In this document: piece by piece, positions 1 to 11,419 of the stretch | How the letters are laid out: each line of letters starts with the position of its first letter | How positions within the stretch are numbered: position 1 is the stretch's first letter | NCBI RefSeq assembly: GCF_901933205.1 | Contig: NC_044571.1 | Coordinates: 54,745,994 to 54,809,993, forward strand | Origin: Camarhynchus parvulus | Lineage: Eukaryota; Chordata; Aves; Passeriformes; Thraupidae | Direction of reading: 5' to 3' | DNA: 64,000 bases | The notes under the pieces: generated by a model | Told to the model about the DNA's origin: nothing | What the model saw: the letters and a program-made list of their open reading frames with translations, nothing else | Database searches by the model: none | Program-made: the position numbers and the translations under genes

Positions 1-1292
1 TATGAAGGTGACATATTTTGCCCTGAGGCACAAATGCCCAGTGAGATCGCTTAAAAAGGGATGGCCCATCTCTAAAGTTATCTAAGAGTGAGCAGAGACC
101 ACTTTCCTTTTCTCAGATAAGATCTTTAATAATCTTCGACAATTTTTGAGAAGCAGACTATACAAGGCAACCATGACAAATATAAAAATCATGTGAAGGT
201 GACTTTGCAAACTGCATCAATCTTTCCTGCACCAGTAACTGTAAGAAACTTGATTTTGTGTCTTTCCCTTTTCAGTTCTCTTTTTGTATCTTTTCTTGAA
301 GGCAGAGAAAGGGATGGTAAGCTGTGCAACTTCGCTAAATAAAGCAAAAGAGAAAGCCCTTCCATGTTTATATTTCTTTTGTCATACACTCCATTTAAAA
401 TCTAAAAGTGCAAACCACTCGAATTTTATGCTTCATATCACTGTCAACTTGAATATAGATTTGTCTAAATTGATCTTCAGGAGAATCAGGATTCATATTG
501 AATATGCTGTTATGACTAGGTTAATAATTGAATTTTCTATCAATAACAGCAACATACCATCTGCATACACATGATATGTTGCCATTTACTGCCTCAATAC
601 TGTCTATTTTTAGAATTTCTTGCTATTTCTGTCAAGGTTTCCATTACTATATTAAGTAAGATAGCTGAAAGTCAATCAATCATTTACTGTTATTTTACTG
701 AGTGCAAAATATAGAAATGCATCTAAAGAAGTGGAAAATTATGAAAATTATGACAATTATGAAATTTATGAAATTATTAAAATTTTGAACTAACTCTGAG
801 TGTATGTTATGTACAGTCTTGCCATTTACTTCCCTCCATCCCAGCCCTGCTTCTCCATGAGCATGCAATAATTCAATAGAATTAATAAATTCCATTATAA
901 AATAAAAAACTATGTAAAACATAAGCATTACTTCACTTTCTTAAATCCCTCCTGTATTAAACTATAACAATGGCTAACACTGCTATTGCAGCTCCCATCA
1001 AGCCATAGCATATGCATCCTAGTTTCTAATAAAAAGAAAAAAATGCAGCAGGTTGTTTTATTGTAAGAGTATTATATTAAATCCTTAGGTAACTAAGGAC
1101 AAACTGAAGAAATACAAGGAGAACTGGGAGAAAAGAAAAATGCATATTTCTTCCTCCAGGGCTTAGTGCTTGAGGGGATATGTAGATATCTTTTGATGTT
1201 TACAAGATTATGTGCTTTGTTTATCAGACATTGAAAGTATACCCATGTAGCCTCGTGATATGTAATAATTTACCTGAAGCTGCTGCTTGTTT
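1..1292. other. AT-rich non-coding DNA, nothing recognised
   Basis: No repeat, exon or RNA gene was recognised. The short open frames here (under 100 codons on both strands) have no domain-like content and fit chance expectation in AT-rich DNA. Confidence 0.6.
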
Positions 1293-1408
1293 TGTCATGG
1301 TTTAATCCCAGCCAGCAGCCAATACTCAGACAGCCACTCACTAATTCCCCCACCAGCAGGATCAGGGAGAGAATTGGAAGAGTCAAAGGTAGAAAACTCA
1401 TGGGTTGA

Positions 1409-1414
1409 CTTAAA
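1409..1414. repeat. Target-site duplication, left copy (CTTAAA)
   Basis: CTTAAA directly precedes the inserted LTR and is repeated exactly at 1806-1811. A 6-bp duplication is usual for class II (ERVK-like) integration. Confidence 0.85.
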
Positions 1415-1805
1415 TGTAGCAGACATCTTGTTATGAAAAATCCTTTCTATAGGATTTTTCCTTCTGAGAAGCTGAGGCCTCAGAAACAGAATGTAAACAA
1501 TGGTTATCTGCTGCTGTGGAATGCAACAGGCGCATCTGTGATTGGTCTCCTCTGGATGTTTGAATGTGGTGACCACTCATGACAGAGCTGGCTCCAGCTC
1601 TCTGTCTGAGCCAGCTGCCTTTGTTATTCATTCTTTTCTTTTCTATTCTCAGCTTAGCCTTCTGAGGAAACCTTTCCTTCTATTTCTTTTTAGTATAGTT
1701 ATAATGTAATATATATATCATAAAATAATAAATCAAGCCTTCTGAACATGGAGTCAACATTCTCGTTTCTTCCCTCATTCAAGAACCCTTGTGACCACTG
1801 TCACA
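1415..1805 (+). mobile_element. ERVK-like solo LTR nested in the ERVL-type LTR
   Basis: A 391-bp element that starts TGTAGCAGACATC and ends CTGTCACA, giving the canonical TG...CA termini, and is flanked by a perfect CTTAAA duplication. An AATAAA poly(A) signal lies at 1727-1732, followed by a U5-like segment, so sense is plus. The terminal sequence matches a class II LTR family I recall from passerine genomes. It is inserted antisense into the older LTR, whose sequence resumes at once after 1811. No gag, pol or env sequence is present, so this is the usual product of LTR-LTR recombination. Open frames across it on the minus strand are not genes. Confidence 0.88.
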
Positions 1806-1811
1806 CTTAAA
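1806..1811. repeat. Target-site duplication, right copy (CTTAAA)
   Basis: Exact repeat of 1409-1414. The host LTR continues from here into its ATTAAA region. Confidence 0.85.
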
Positions 1812-2256
1812 GGCAGTTTAATAGGGAAGGCAAAAGCTCTGCACACAAGCAAAGCAAAGCAAGGAATTCATTCACCACTTCCCATGGGCAGGCAGGTGTT
1901 AAGCTGTCTCCAGGAGAGCAGGGCTTTATCACTCATAATGATGACTTAGGAAGACAAGCACCACAACTCAAAATGCCCATCCTTCCTCCCATATCCAAAT
2001 TTGTTTACTGAGCATGATGTCATATGGTCTGGAATATCCCCTTGGTCAGCTTGGGTCACCTGTCCTGGCTATGCCCCCTCCCAACCTCCCATGCACTCCC
2101 TTGCCATTGTGGGAGTACAAAAAGCAGGTAAACACTGCTCAGCAACAGCAGAAGCATCTCCATATTATCAACCCTGTGTTTAGCACAAATCCAAAACACA
2201 GCCCCATAACAGCCACTGTGAAGAAAATACACCCTTCCCCAGCCAAAACCCACACA

Positions 2257-4203
2257 AATATACATACAAAATTAAGGGCTATGAAAAATTTTACATAAAA
2301 ATTTCTAAAAATCTTTAAACATCACCTTCCACTGCCCTTGAGATGCCTGGAAATGTTCTTATCTTAGGCAGTGAAAGAAATAATATTTTAAAGAGATTGA
2401 AATTAAGCTATTTAATAGAAATTATTGAAGTATTTTTCAAAATTTATACCATAAGTTAATTATTGGGCACTGATGCATGCCTTTGGCACATAAAATTCTA
2501 CTCAGGAAGAAATTTTTTTTAAAAAAACCACCACTTGCATGCATGCAAAAAACAGTATAGATGAAAATATATTTGTGTTTTCATGTATATATAGATATGA
2601 ACATGTATGTTCCTATGCATATGTCTGTATTTGTATGTGTGGCTTTAGGGATATTTTGATAAATTTTAAAAATTAATTATGCACACCATATGAAATGATC
2701 ATGTTTCCTTATTATGCAAGTAAAAAATATAAAAATGAGAATAAAAATCACTTTCATATTTCAATTTTTTTCCTACCTTTCTGTCATTCACCACTACTTG
2801 GAAACAGTAGAGAAACAATAATAAAATGGAGGGACAGAAAAAGAATATGAGAAAAATCAAGCTGCACAGGCTGAACATGGGGCAAAGCATGTTTTCTATT
2901 ATGAAGATATACACATTGAACAAAGGACAGGAACTTGGACAAAAAAATGAAGAGCAGAAGGCTAAAGAAGTAGTCAGGAATGGATGAATTACGATTTTAG
3001 AGAAAACCTCAGGGCAGCTGAATACAAGACAGACATTGCAGATAAAATGTGGTGTTCTGATAGATTAGGAAAAGGTGAGTTTGAACTAGTCTTTTCACTT
3101 AATTACTTGATTTAGTTGTTCATAGTCTACTGTTGAGTTTGAAGGAGAATATTACTTGGTAAAAAAAAAATTGAATTATTTAATACCATGTAAGTTTACT
3201 AGATCAGTATCAGCTGTCTCTGATCCTTGTAAGTAAAGATGAATAATGGCAAACATCAGGAAGCTATTGTACTTCCTTGTTCTGCAACTAGAATTTGGAA
3301 GGCATTATTTTAATACTTTTCAGGTTCTCAGTGAGCATTTTAGTTTTTCTCTGATGTACAGATACTTTTATGATTGTGAAAAACAGTACCTTCTTCACTC
3401 CCCTAGTCCCTCTTCCCAGAAATAAAAGGTGCCAAATAGGGATGCTGTCCTGTGCTGCTGTGGGATCAGACATTCGTCACAGTTTTCTATAAAGTCTGTT
3501 ATTTCAAAAGCAGAAGTTTGACTTCTGGCAGATACGGTTCTTCTTCTGTCTTCACTGTATGCTACATAAAGTATCCAAAAGCAATGTAAATAATCACCCT
3601 CCTTGAATAAAGGGCTATTTCTACTTATTGCATACCTGTCTCAAAGGAAATAACTAAGTTCCTGATGAAAGTCAGTGAGTTAAAATGTTACAAGGAAGAA
3701 AATCAATATAAAAACTACTGTTACGTTTTGCTTTGAGCACAAAAAAATGCTTTTTGAAGTAATCTTCTCTTCAAGTACATGCTTACAAAAGTTATGAGTG
3801 ACTAAGTGTATCCTGGTTTTTTTATACTCTTCAGTCTGTTTGGCTTAATATTGATTATATCCATTTCTGCTTGTAACTTTGTTCTTTCATCTAATAAGAA
3901 AGGGTTGATATGACGCTGAGCAACATGAGGCAGACTATTATCCCTTAATAAGTTACCAGATTTATTTGCAAGGAATGATTTGTCATTGCTTTCTTTTTTT
4001 TTCTTATTAAAACCAGAGGTAAGATTAAGAATATTTTTTATTTTCTTTTTCTTTTGCATTATTCTAGTCAGGGTAACAATGGTGCAGTCTATCTAAGAAA
4101 TGCTTGCTCTCACCCATTGTTCATTTTGTGAGCCATACTTAGGTTCCTTAGGCTGAACTCAATTGCCTGAGGCTGTAAAATGTCTTTTAAAATCCTCCCT
4201 AAT
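2257..4203. other. AT-rich non-coding DNA
   Basis: Nothing recognised apart from short low-complexity stretches, for example a TA/TG-rich run near 2570-2645 and pyrimidine or purine-rich patches near 2700-2860 and 3990-4060. No exon-like or RNA-like structure was seen. Confidence 0.55.
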
Positions 4204-5610
4204 ATCACAGAATCACAGGAGACATAAGGGTGAACAGGACCTCTGTATGTCACCTAGTTCAACCCCACCTTGTCAAGTAGTGTCCCCTAGAGCACATCAC
4301 TCAGGCTTGTGTCCAGTTGGCAGATCTCTGTCTCCAGAGAAGCAGAGTCCACCTCTCTGGGCAGCCTGTTCCAGTTCTCTGACATCCTCATAGTAAAGAG
4401 GTTCTTCCTCCTGTGGAACTTACTGTATTCCAATTTCTCCCCCTTACCTCTTGTCCGCAGCTCAGCACTCCCAAGAAGACCCTGGCTCCATCCTCTTGGA
4501 TTCTTCCCTCAGATATTTTCACAGATTGAAAAGACCTTTGTTCAGTCTTTTCTTCTCAAGTCTGAGCAGGCCCAACGCTCCAAAAGAGAGATGGTCAAAC
4601 ATCCTCATCTGTTGCAGCATATGGCAGCCACAGTCAAGACAGCCGCAATACACAGAGTACCACCACACAATATCAGAATGCTTTAACCCATACAAAGTAA
4701 CATCACATCAGAAGGCTTCAGCCATCAGCCCCTTTTGCTTTTTAGCCCAGCCTTTTATATTCCTCATTGCTCATGCATTGCACCTGTGTGCCCTCTCTGT
4801 CCTTTGGTGATTGTTCAGTGCACCAGGGCACTCTCTGGCTCGTTACCTTCAATGCTGCTCACCTGCCCTGCACAGCTGTAGCCCATTGGGATGCGGCTCT
4901 GCCGCAGCCCCATTCCCAATTACCACAAGCTGTGTGCCTACACTCATGATGTTCATAGCCCTCTGTAGGACCTCCTCTAGGAGCTCCATGCCTCTCTTGT
5001 GCTGGGGGGCCCAGAATTGTTCACAGTGCTCCAGACACGGCCTCAACAGGGCTGAGTAGAGGACAAGGATCTCCTCTTTTGATCTGCTGGCAATGCTTTT
5101 CCTAGTACACCGCAGGCCTTCTTGTCCCTCAGAACGCACTGCTGGCTCATGGACAGCTGCTTGTCCACCAGGATCCCCAGGTCCTTCACTGCAGAGCTGC
5201 TTTCCAGCAGGTCAGCCCCCAGCCTGTACTGAGGCATGAGATAATTCCTCCCCAGGTGCAGGACCCTGCACTTTGTTGAATTTCAGAAGGCCCTGCTCTG
5301 TCCAGCTCTCCAGTCTGTCAAGGTCCTTCTGCAGGGTTACGAAGCACTCCAGGGTATTGGCCATTTCTGCTAGCTTTGTGTCACCCCAAAACTTTCTGAT
5401 ATTACACTCTGTCCCTTTAAGCAAGTCAACAATTACTAAATTAAACTAGATTGGACGCAATATTGTCCCTTGGAGAGCACCTAATTGCTAACCACAACAC
5501 TGCAAATAGTCTTTGTAGCTGCTCACATCCCTCTGAGACCTTCCATTCATACTGTTCTCAATCTACCTCACAGTCCATTCTTCCAGCCTGCACTTAAATT
5601 CTTGGCTTAA
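4204..5610 (-). mobile_element. CR1 LINE, 5'-truncated, interrupted by an LTR
   Basis: The element's 3' end is at 4204 (ATCACAGAATCACAGG on plus, a CR1-type terminal repeat). Reading on minus, the fragments encode the C-terminal part of CR1 ORF2: around 5212-5424 a frame with DTKLAEMANTLE and KDLDRLESW; at 5043-5237 YRLGADLLESSSAVKDLGI and VDKQLSMSQQC; at 4990-5090 LYSALLRPCLEHCEQFWAP. These match conserved CR1 reverse-transcriptase C-terminal blocks. Stops and frameshifts break the frame, so it is dead. About 1.1 kb of CR1 remains once the inserted LTR (4610-4942) is removed. The upper boundary is approximate because CR1 similarity fades between 5560 and 5640. Confidence 0.9.
4610..4942 (-). 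mobile_element. Solo LTR inserted in the CR1 copy
   Basis: A 333-bp block that is not CR1 splits the CR1 between its 3' region and the ORF2 C-terminus. On plus it starts TGTTGCAGC and ends GCCTACA. It is flanked by CTCATC (4604-4609) and CTCATG (4943-4948), a 6-bp duplication with one mismatch. On minus it carries a good TATA box, TATAAAAGG, reading back from 4759. I did not find a clean AATAAA. TG...CA ends, a promoter and a 6-bp duplication point to a class II solo LTR. The family is not identified with certainty. Confidence 0.72.
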
Positions 5611-5654
5611 ATTTCAGGTGCCCCTCCAGAAGGGTTTAGGCATACCATCCTGAA

Positions 5655-5935
5655 GTCATATAATAGATTCATGGAATGTTTTGGGTTAGAAGGGGCCTTT
5701 AAAATCATGTAGTTTCAGCCCCACAGATATGGACAAGAACACCTTTCACTAGACCATGTGGCTTAGAGCCCTATCCAACCTGGCCTTGAACACTTCCAGG
5801 GATGGGACCTTCACAACATCTCTGGGCAACCTGTTCCAGTGTCTCACCACCCTCACAGTAGAGAATTCCTTCCTAATACCTATTCTAAACCTACCCTCTC
5901 TCTGTTTTTCCCCTCTCTGTACAGTACAGCAACAT
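5655..5935 (-). mobile_element. CR1 LINE 3' end, 5'-truncated
   Basis: Starts with a CR1 3' terminus on minus (plus-strand AGATTCATGGAATGTTTTGG) and continues with the conserved CR1 3' region, including AACCTGGCCTTGAACACTTC on the plus read from the reverse complement, to about 5930. Only the last 280 bp of the element are present, typical of 5'-truncated CR1. It lies head-to-tail with the CR1 at 4204 in the same orientation, and belongs to a different subfamily judging by its 3' end. Confidence 0.9.
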
Positions 5936-6744
5936 TTTGGAAATGTAAAACTATTTAAAAACTAAAGATAAATTAATCAATTATATTCACCCTACTTTCA
6001 GAGGGTGCTTTTACCATCATACAATCCACTTCACAAGAAAGTAGAGATTTAGTTAATGTGTGTAAATTGTCAAAAGAAAAAAAAAAGAAAAAAGAAAAAA
6101 GAAAGCCCATTCAAAATTTTCTTTATCTATAAAGGGAACAATAATTTCCACAATGCATGATGGAATATGGGAAACTGTAAGAAAGTTACAAAAATGATTT
6201 TACAGGAAATTGAATTATTTCATCTGACTCATGGAGGAAAGAAAACAAAAAGAAAGGGGAAAACCCCATACCGGATTTTGTAGTTAAAAATCCTCACTAA
6301 CTACTCTAATTTTCATCCAAAAAGGCACTGAAATATAGCAATTGTATTATTAAGGAATAAAAATAAACTTCTCCCAAAGTAAATAACCTAATTTTGAGAA
6401 ACATCATGATTCATTCTTTTCATTCCTTTCATGTATTACAACCTTAATAGAGAGAATAAAAGCAACTTCCTATTTAGCATTATACTTCAGTATTCTCATA
6501 AAATGACCCCCTACTCCACTCCCTTTTCATCCAGTTAATAATTTTAAGGCTCAATTTAGTTCAAAATTTGTTTATGCCACAGTTTTTCTGATTTTTCTAT
6601 GAGAAATTATTAGAAGATGATTCTGCAGCTAGTTTGATAAAAGAAGATGATTCTGCAGCTAGTTAGATAAAACTTTTAAACCTAATGCTCTTCAAAAATT
6701 GGTTTCCTTTTAGAAAGAGGGGTAAAAAATAGATCCTAGTGGTC
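5936..6744. other. AT-rich non-coding DNA with an A-rich run
   Basis: Holds an A/G-rich low-complexity run near 6074-6105 and the 30-bp tandem duplication at 6612-6671. Nothing else was recognised. Confidence 0.55.
6612..6671. repeat. Two-copy 30-bp tandem duplication
   Basis: Units 6612-6641 and 6642-6671 are directly adjacent and differ at one base (AGTTTGATAAA against AGTTAGATAAA). The near identity suggests a recent slippage or replication event. Confidence 0.95.
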
Positions 6745-7017
6745 AGGAACATTGATTTTCTCCAACGTGAGTCCTTCCCTTTCTACAGTCCACAGTTCTC
6801 CATGAGCTGCTCCAGCATGGGACCCTGCAGGGGAACAGCTGCCTCACTGTGGTCTTCATCACAGGCTGAAGTGGAATCTCTGCTCTGGCACATGGACCAC
6901 CTTCTCCCCCTCTTTCTTTGTGACCTTGGTGTTTGCAGGGGTATTTCTCTCACATATTGATAGAAAAGTCATTTGCCTTTCCTATCCAGGAAAACTTTGC
7001 CACACAAACCTAATAAA
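6745..7017. mobile_element. Fragment of an avian dispersed repeat, probably ERV-derived
   Basis: The stretch with TGGAATCTCTGCTCTGGCAC, the pyrimidine-rich CCTTCTCCCCCTC block, GTGACCTTGGTGTTTGCAGG and later TTTGCCACACAAACC matches a repeat I remember from many bird sequences, which has the same blocks in the same order with extra sequence between them. I recall it as ERV-associated but cannot confirm the class or orientation. The open frame across it (6739-6960) is not evidence of a gene. Confidence 0.45.
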
Positions 7018-10000
7018 AGGTTTAAAGTTTTCATTCCTGAAATTCAGGGTTCTGGCCCTGCTCTTTGTACTCTTTCCTCCTCTTAGTATCATGACTTCCA
7101 CCTTCTCATGGTCACTTCAGCCAAGATTGCCCCAGATTCTAATCCACAGCTCATTCTTCCTCATTTGTAAATAACATGTTCAGGTGACAACATTTCCTTG
7201 TCAGCTTCTTGAACAACCTTTTGGAGAAATTGTCATCAATGCAATCATAGATTGCTTGTGCATTGATATATAGCTGTTTTAGCAAGTTTCAAGGTGAAAT
7301 GTGTATAATTTGTAAGTTTTGTCAAAACTAACTGCAAATTATGGGAGAAAAAAAGATGACAGTTACTTAAAATTCTATGACATTTGACGGGTTTTTTTCT
7401 TCACTTGGAAGTATCTTACCCTTAAATCCTAAAGGACTCCATCAATAATCTCAATGTCCATAAAATGTGGTAAACATAAACCTGATACTTCTGCACCTCT
7501 TTGAAGAATCAGCAGTATATATTCCTTGTTTCTGTTTTCTCAACACATTTAAGAGGTGAAGATTCAAACTTTAGAAATGAAGCACACAAGATGTCTACTC
7601 TTATGTGTCTTAGATTTCCAATCTATACTGCTGAAAGTATTTTTATTTTCTACTTGTGGCTATAGACATGTTAGAACCACAATGTAAGATCATATTTCCT
7701 GGTAATAATAATAGTAGTAATGTAACTTCTCACTCAACAACCAAATATTTCTAATTCTTTTGACAGAAGAACATTCAATCAAATTAATAGAAGACTCAGA
7801 GAAAAGACAAAACATACAACATCATTATTTGAAACCCAGAGGGAAAAAATATAATCAGACCTACACTTTACTAAAATTTTTTTTCTTAGGAAAAACATGA
7901 CAATATTAGATATGATAGTCAAAAAAGCAATTAACTTGACTCATGATAGTTATATTCAATATGCAAATATATTTTTGTGCAGTCTGTTATGAATCACTGC
8001 CATACAAAATGTCAAGCTTAAGAAAATTTTCTAGTAGATTAGGGAAACAGCAAATACTGCAGTTTTCAAATACCATCCTGAAAGTTTTACCTGCTCTGAA
8101 TTTGAAAATCAAAACCTTATCTGAAGAATTGGAATCTATTTAATAAAAAAAATAACAAGTTAATAAAGCTACTGCTGAGAGCAGACTTTTCATAATAAAG
8201 TAAGATTTATTTTAAACTGCTAAATTAATTCCAAAGACTACAGTTAATTTTCTGAATATATTGGAATACATACAATATTTGACAAGGAGAATCTAATTAA
8301 AATGAAATATCATTTGAATAATATTTTAATCTTACTTATCTCAATTGGGTAAGTATTAACACATCCTTTAATTTACATTTCATCCACTGATTTCATATGC
8401 AGTTTCTCACAATGAGTAACAACAAACTTAGAGTAAGACAGTATAGGTTTGCTGTATTCTTGCCTAATGTCATATTCACAATAAGAATAAGCATAAATGC
8501 TTTACAAAAAAATGGGGTTTTTTCTGTTTTTTTTTTTTTTTTTGCATAGAGTGAGAAGAGATTTAGAATATCTACTAGGGTATATTTCACAATAGTTTCT
8601 TCTCAGCAATTAGAAAGCCAGTTTACTTGTTTCTTTCTTATTGAAATTCAATAATATTTTTCTATCACTCCCTCTAATGTTGTTGTGTCTACTGTGGATC
8701 ACTTAATTCTTAAAATTTTAAGGAGTTATAACTATCTTTATCAATTTTATGCTGACTCATATTTTTCATTTGAAATACACATGGCTAAAAAAGTTATTAG
8801 AAAATTCTTTGAGTGATTTCAGTGATAAAAAATAATAAAGTCAGAACTGGTGTAATTTCAATATTTTAATAAATATGCTTTGGAATATGCATGATTTTTT
8901 CATTAGCAGCGAAAGTTCATAGGCCATTTATTTATTTGACAGTACTTTGTGTAAAGATTTTAGTTTCTTTTAGCTGTTCATATTCCACCCCAAAGAATTC
9001 TGTTGTGTTCTGTCTTCTTGTTGCCTAAGCCCCACGCAGTTTAACCCAAGACTAGAATTTGTGAATTTAGGAACCAAAGGAGCATTTCAAGGGTAAGCGC
9101 AGCACAAGGTGGGGGACAGGGAGGGTTAGATTCTAGGAGGTTTAACTTGAACAATTTTTATGGTATTAGTAGCATCATTTTCTTTTCAAAACTAGAAGTA
9201 AAATAATCAGATTTGACTGCAAATAACTTTGTAACTAAATCTTCACCAAACACTTCCCCCCTGCCCCCCACCAGTGCTGAACATAAACGTTTTTGGGGTT
9301 TTTTTTGGTTTTTCATATGACTATCAAGTCTGCCATGAGTTCTCAGCTACAGCACCTGGTAAAAAGCCTAAGCTACATTCAGTGACTGGAAACTACTGTA
9401 CTACTCCATCAAGCTAAACTCACAGGTGATATGATTTATAATTAATCAGGTAATTATATACTTAACCATAATCATATTTGACACCTTTGTGTTGATGTCA
9501 TCATATTTTTAAGAATATGAGGCAAAAACTGATAATTCCTGAGGGAGGAAATTTTGACACTTGTGGAATACTTAATTTTTTCCATTTTTTTGGAGAATCA
9601 GCAGAATAGAGAAATGGTTATTTGTTATTTAAAAATCTTGTTGAAAACTGACATAGGTCATTGCTAATCTTGAAGTACATTCTATAGCTGTAATATATTC
9701 ATAAATTGGCTACTGAGGAATAATGATAGTTATAGATATTTTAATCTTATTTAAAATTTCATGCAGATATTACAGAAAAAATGTGTATTTCAAAAAGATT
9801 AGTACTAAAAAAAATACATTGAGTAATCTGTGAAAAGAGAAACACCTTCACAAATCTAATACCCTTTAAAAGTTCAGAGCAGAAGGAAAACGAACATATA
9901 AACAAAATAGACAACTAAATGGGTGCATTAAAAGAAACATAGTTGAAAAAAACTTTATTCCACTTACAATGAAAAACAAGAACACCCAGTCTCCAGAGGA

Positions 10001-10833
10001 AGAGACTGAAGCAAGAGAATTAGGAGGGAAAAAAAATGGAAAATATCTAGGTAAAACTTATGAATTTTTAGAAAAATGCATGTTGGAGGTGGAGATTTAA
10101 GGGGTTGTCTTCAAGTGTTATTTGTGGATTCAGGCATTCAATAACCTCCCTCTGACTCTGGATGAAGTACCAGAATGTAATTATGCTAATTATGCTGCTA
10201 GTTTTTCATATTCCAGTGACAGCTCACCATTCAGTGCTGTCATTCTTTGGTTTGCCAGATTCTTTCTGCACACTGTATATTTCAGACATTTGGTAAAGAA
10301 TTAGAATCCTGGGACTAAAACCAATGCAAAATATACAATACATTTTCTAGCAATGAAATTTCAATATTATTTGCTCTCTAAAAAAAAATCTAGTATGCAA
10401 TTCATAAAACTTTGTGTCAATTCAGGTTTTTGGAATGGGGTTAATTAATAAATTTTAATGCAAATAGTGAGAACAAATTAATTTATATTATACTAATAAT
10501 ATAAATACTTACATATACTAATTCAAATTAAAGGGTAAACAGAAATGGTTCTGAGTATTTCTAGCGTGATTTTGCAATGGAAGTTTTTACAGGTTTAGTC
10601 AAAAAAGCCAGCGACAACAAAAACATGCAATATGTCATTTAATTCTTAGAGACAAAGAGAATCCTACCTGCTCCATTTCCATTACAGTTTTATTATTTCC
10701 TAATATCCATGTGTCCTTCCATTAGGTTAGCGAGTTAACTTTCCTAAAATGATATTTACTACACTAAGGTCTAAGAGAAACATTATGTTTCATTTGAAAG
10801 ATTTTACATTTGGTTTTAAAATGTTAAGAGAGG
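7018..10833. other. AT-rich non-coding DNA
   Basis: About 3.8 kb without a recognised gene or repeat. It includes an 18-T run at 8526-8543 and a slightly GC-richer stretch at 8990-9140. No exon was found. Confidence 0.55.
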
Positions 10834-11419
10834 TGTCCTGGTTTTGTCTGGGATAAAGTTAGTTTTGTTCAGTATAGTAGTTAGTATAGGAACATGGTTT
10901 GGATTTGTGCTGGAAAATGTTGATAACTCTGAGATGCTTTCAGTGTTGCTGAGCAGTGCTTACACAGACTCAAGCTCTCCTCTGTCTCAGTCCACTTCAT
11001 CAGTGAGGAGACTGGGGGTGCACAAGAAGCTGAAAGAGAACACAGAGGCAACATTTGATCCAGATGGATCAAAAGGATATTCCAGACCATACGGTGTCAG
11101 CATATAAAGCTGAGGGAAGAAGCAGGGAGGGAGAGCAAAAGTCAGCATGATGGTGTTTGTTTTCCAACATCACCATTATGTGTGATGGAGCCCTGCCTTC
11201 CTGGAGGTGGCTGAAAACCTCCCTAAAGCTGGGAAATGGTGAAGTTCCTTGTTTTGCTTTGCTGGGCATGCAGCTTTTGCTGTTTTCTATTAAATTGTCT
11301 TTGTCTCAACCCACAGGTTTTCTCACTTTTACCTTTTTGATTCACTTTTCTATCCCACTGGGTGAGAGTGACTGAGCAGCTGGGTGGACTTAGTTGATAC
11401 CTGGGCTTAAACTGTGACG
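10834..11419 (+). mobile_element. ERVL-type solo LTR, near full length
   Basis: Starts TGTCCTGGTTTTG and ends near 11419 with AAACTGTGACG, a degraded form of the family's CA end. In plus sense it has the expected order of LTR parts: a U3 with GGATTTGTGCTGGAAAATG, TATAAA at 11103-11108, ATTAAA at 11289-11294 about 185 bp downstream, then a T-rich segment with CTCAACCCACAGGTTTTCTC and a U5. It is the same family as the copies at 1293, 18103, 40458 and 60923. No internal ERV sequence flanks it. Short frames in both strands over this LTR (for example 10844-11107) are not genes. Confidence 0.85.

Larger units (their letters stand above)
1293..2256 (-). mobile_element. ERVL-type solo LTR, interrupted by a younger LTR
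   Basis: Read on the plus strand it opens with TGTCATGGTTTAATCCCAGC and closes near 2256 with a CCAGCCAAAACC block, the two ends of a common avian ERVL-type LTR (family assignment from memory). Sense orientation is minus: the related copies at 10834 and 60923 have TATAAA followed by ATTAAA on the opposite strand, and here TTTAAT at 1817-1822 is the matching ATTAAA on minus. The TATA region near 2010 is degraded. The copy is split by the LTR at 1415-1805; without that insert it is about 570 bp, a normal full LTR length for this family. No internal retroviral sequence flanks it, so it is a solo LTR. No clear 5-bp target duplication remains, which suggests an old insertion. Confidence 0.8.

Noticed and set aside
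4309..4810. Overlapping plus-strand frames of 119 to 125 codons
   Set aside because: They are antisense to the CR1 copy and cross into the inserted LTR.
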